Below are positions 6,067 through 6,103 of a stretch of DNA of 6,103 nucleotides, piece after piece. The stretch lies in contig JAFREV010000130.1 in assembly GCA_017434685.1 (NCBI GenBank), positions 1-6,103 of the forward strand, read 5' to 3'. The translations under genes were made by a program, and so were the position numbers. The notes under the pieces are model-generated. The model was not told the origin of the DNA and ran no database searches. It saw nothing but the letters and a program-made list of their open reading frames with translations. The stretch comes from Mogibacterium sp. GTDB lineage: Bacteria; Bacillota; Clostridia; Peptostreptococcales; Anaerovoracaceae. Each line of letters starts with the position of its first letter. Positions within the stretch are counted from its first letter, which is position 1.

Positions 6067-6103
6067 GTGGCAGACATCAGCAGCCGCCCAAACCTTGTGC
6101 CGG
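6067..6103. other. Unassigned sequence after comFC
   Basis: These 37 bases hold no recognisable gene, hairpin or terminator. They continue the high GC content seen in the comFC 3' end. The window stops too soon to tell whether a further operon gene or a convergent gene follows. Confidence 0.3.

Noticed and set aside
6067..6103. Possible GTG start immediately after the comFC stop, reading VADISSRPNLVP.
   Set aside because: No ribosome binding site precedes it and only 12 codons are visible; the peptide matches no family I recognise.
1..6103. Search for CRISPR arrays, tRNA or rRNA genes, insertion sequences, toxin-antitoxin pairs, phage genes or defence systems.
   Set aside because: No regularly spaced repeats, cloverleaf-like sequence, transposase or terminal inverted repeats were seen; RecD2 is the housekeeping type, not a TraA relaxase fusion or a defence helicase.

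Overview
The window looks like chromosomal housekeeping sequence from a low-to-moderate GC Gram-positive anaerobe, most likely class Clostridia. This rests on strong GGAGG-type ribosome binding sites, frequent AGA/AGG and ATA codons, and a Firmicute-type gene set (YerC-like TrpR, ammonia-dependent NadE, YhaM, RecD2, ComFC). The genus cannot be fixed from the sequence alone.

Layout. Positions 3-80 hold the last 25 codons of a TrpR-like YerC/YecD regulator on the + strand. A 180-bp intergenic stretch follows, with a short imperfect direct repeat, a strong bidirectional terminator (157-182) and an AT-rich inverted repeat. NAD synthetase nadE lies on the - strand (261-1019) and converges on yerC. 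A divergent promoter region (1020-1145) separates nadE from a tight + strand cluster: yhaM (1146-2111), recD2 (2111-4333), a PfkB-family kinase (4330-5286) and comFC (5296-6066). Junctions in the cluster are a 1-nt TAATG overlap, a 4-nt ATGA overlap and a 9-nt gap, so it almost certainly forms one transcript. The last 37 bases contain nothing I can assign.

How the genes may work together. YhaM is a 3'-5' exonuclease, RecD2 a 5'-3' DNA helicase, the kinase resembles nucleoside/pseudouridine-type PfkB enzymes, and ComFC is a zinc-ribbon phosphoribosyltransferase-fold protein linked to DNA uptake. A nucleic-acid processing or salvage theme is plausible but is inference. No clearly novel system is visible. 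The best leads are a 21-bp imperfect palindrome lying over the nadE -10 element, the unassigned kinase locked into a DNA-processing operon, and an abrupt rise in GC3 in the last 39 codons of comFC that continues to the window edge.
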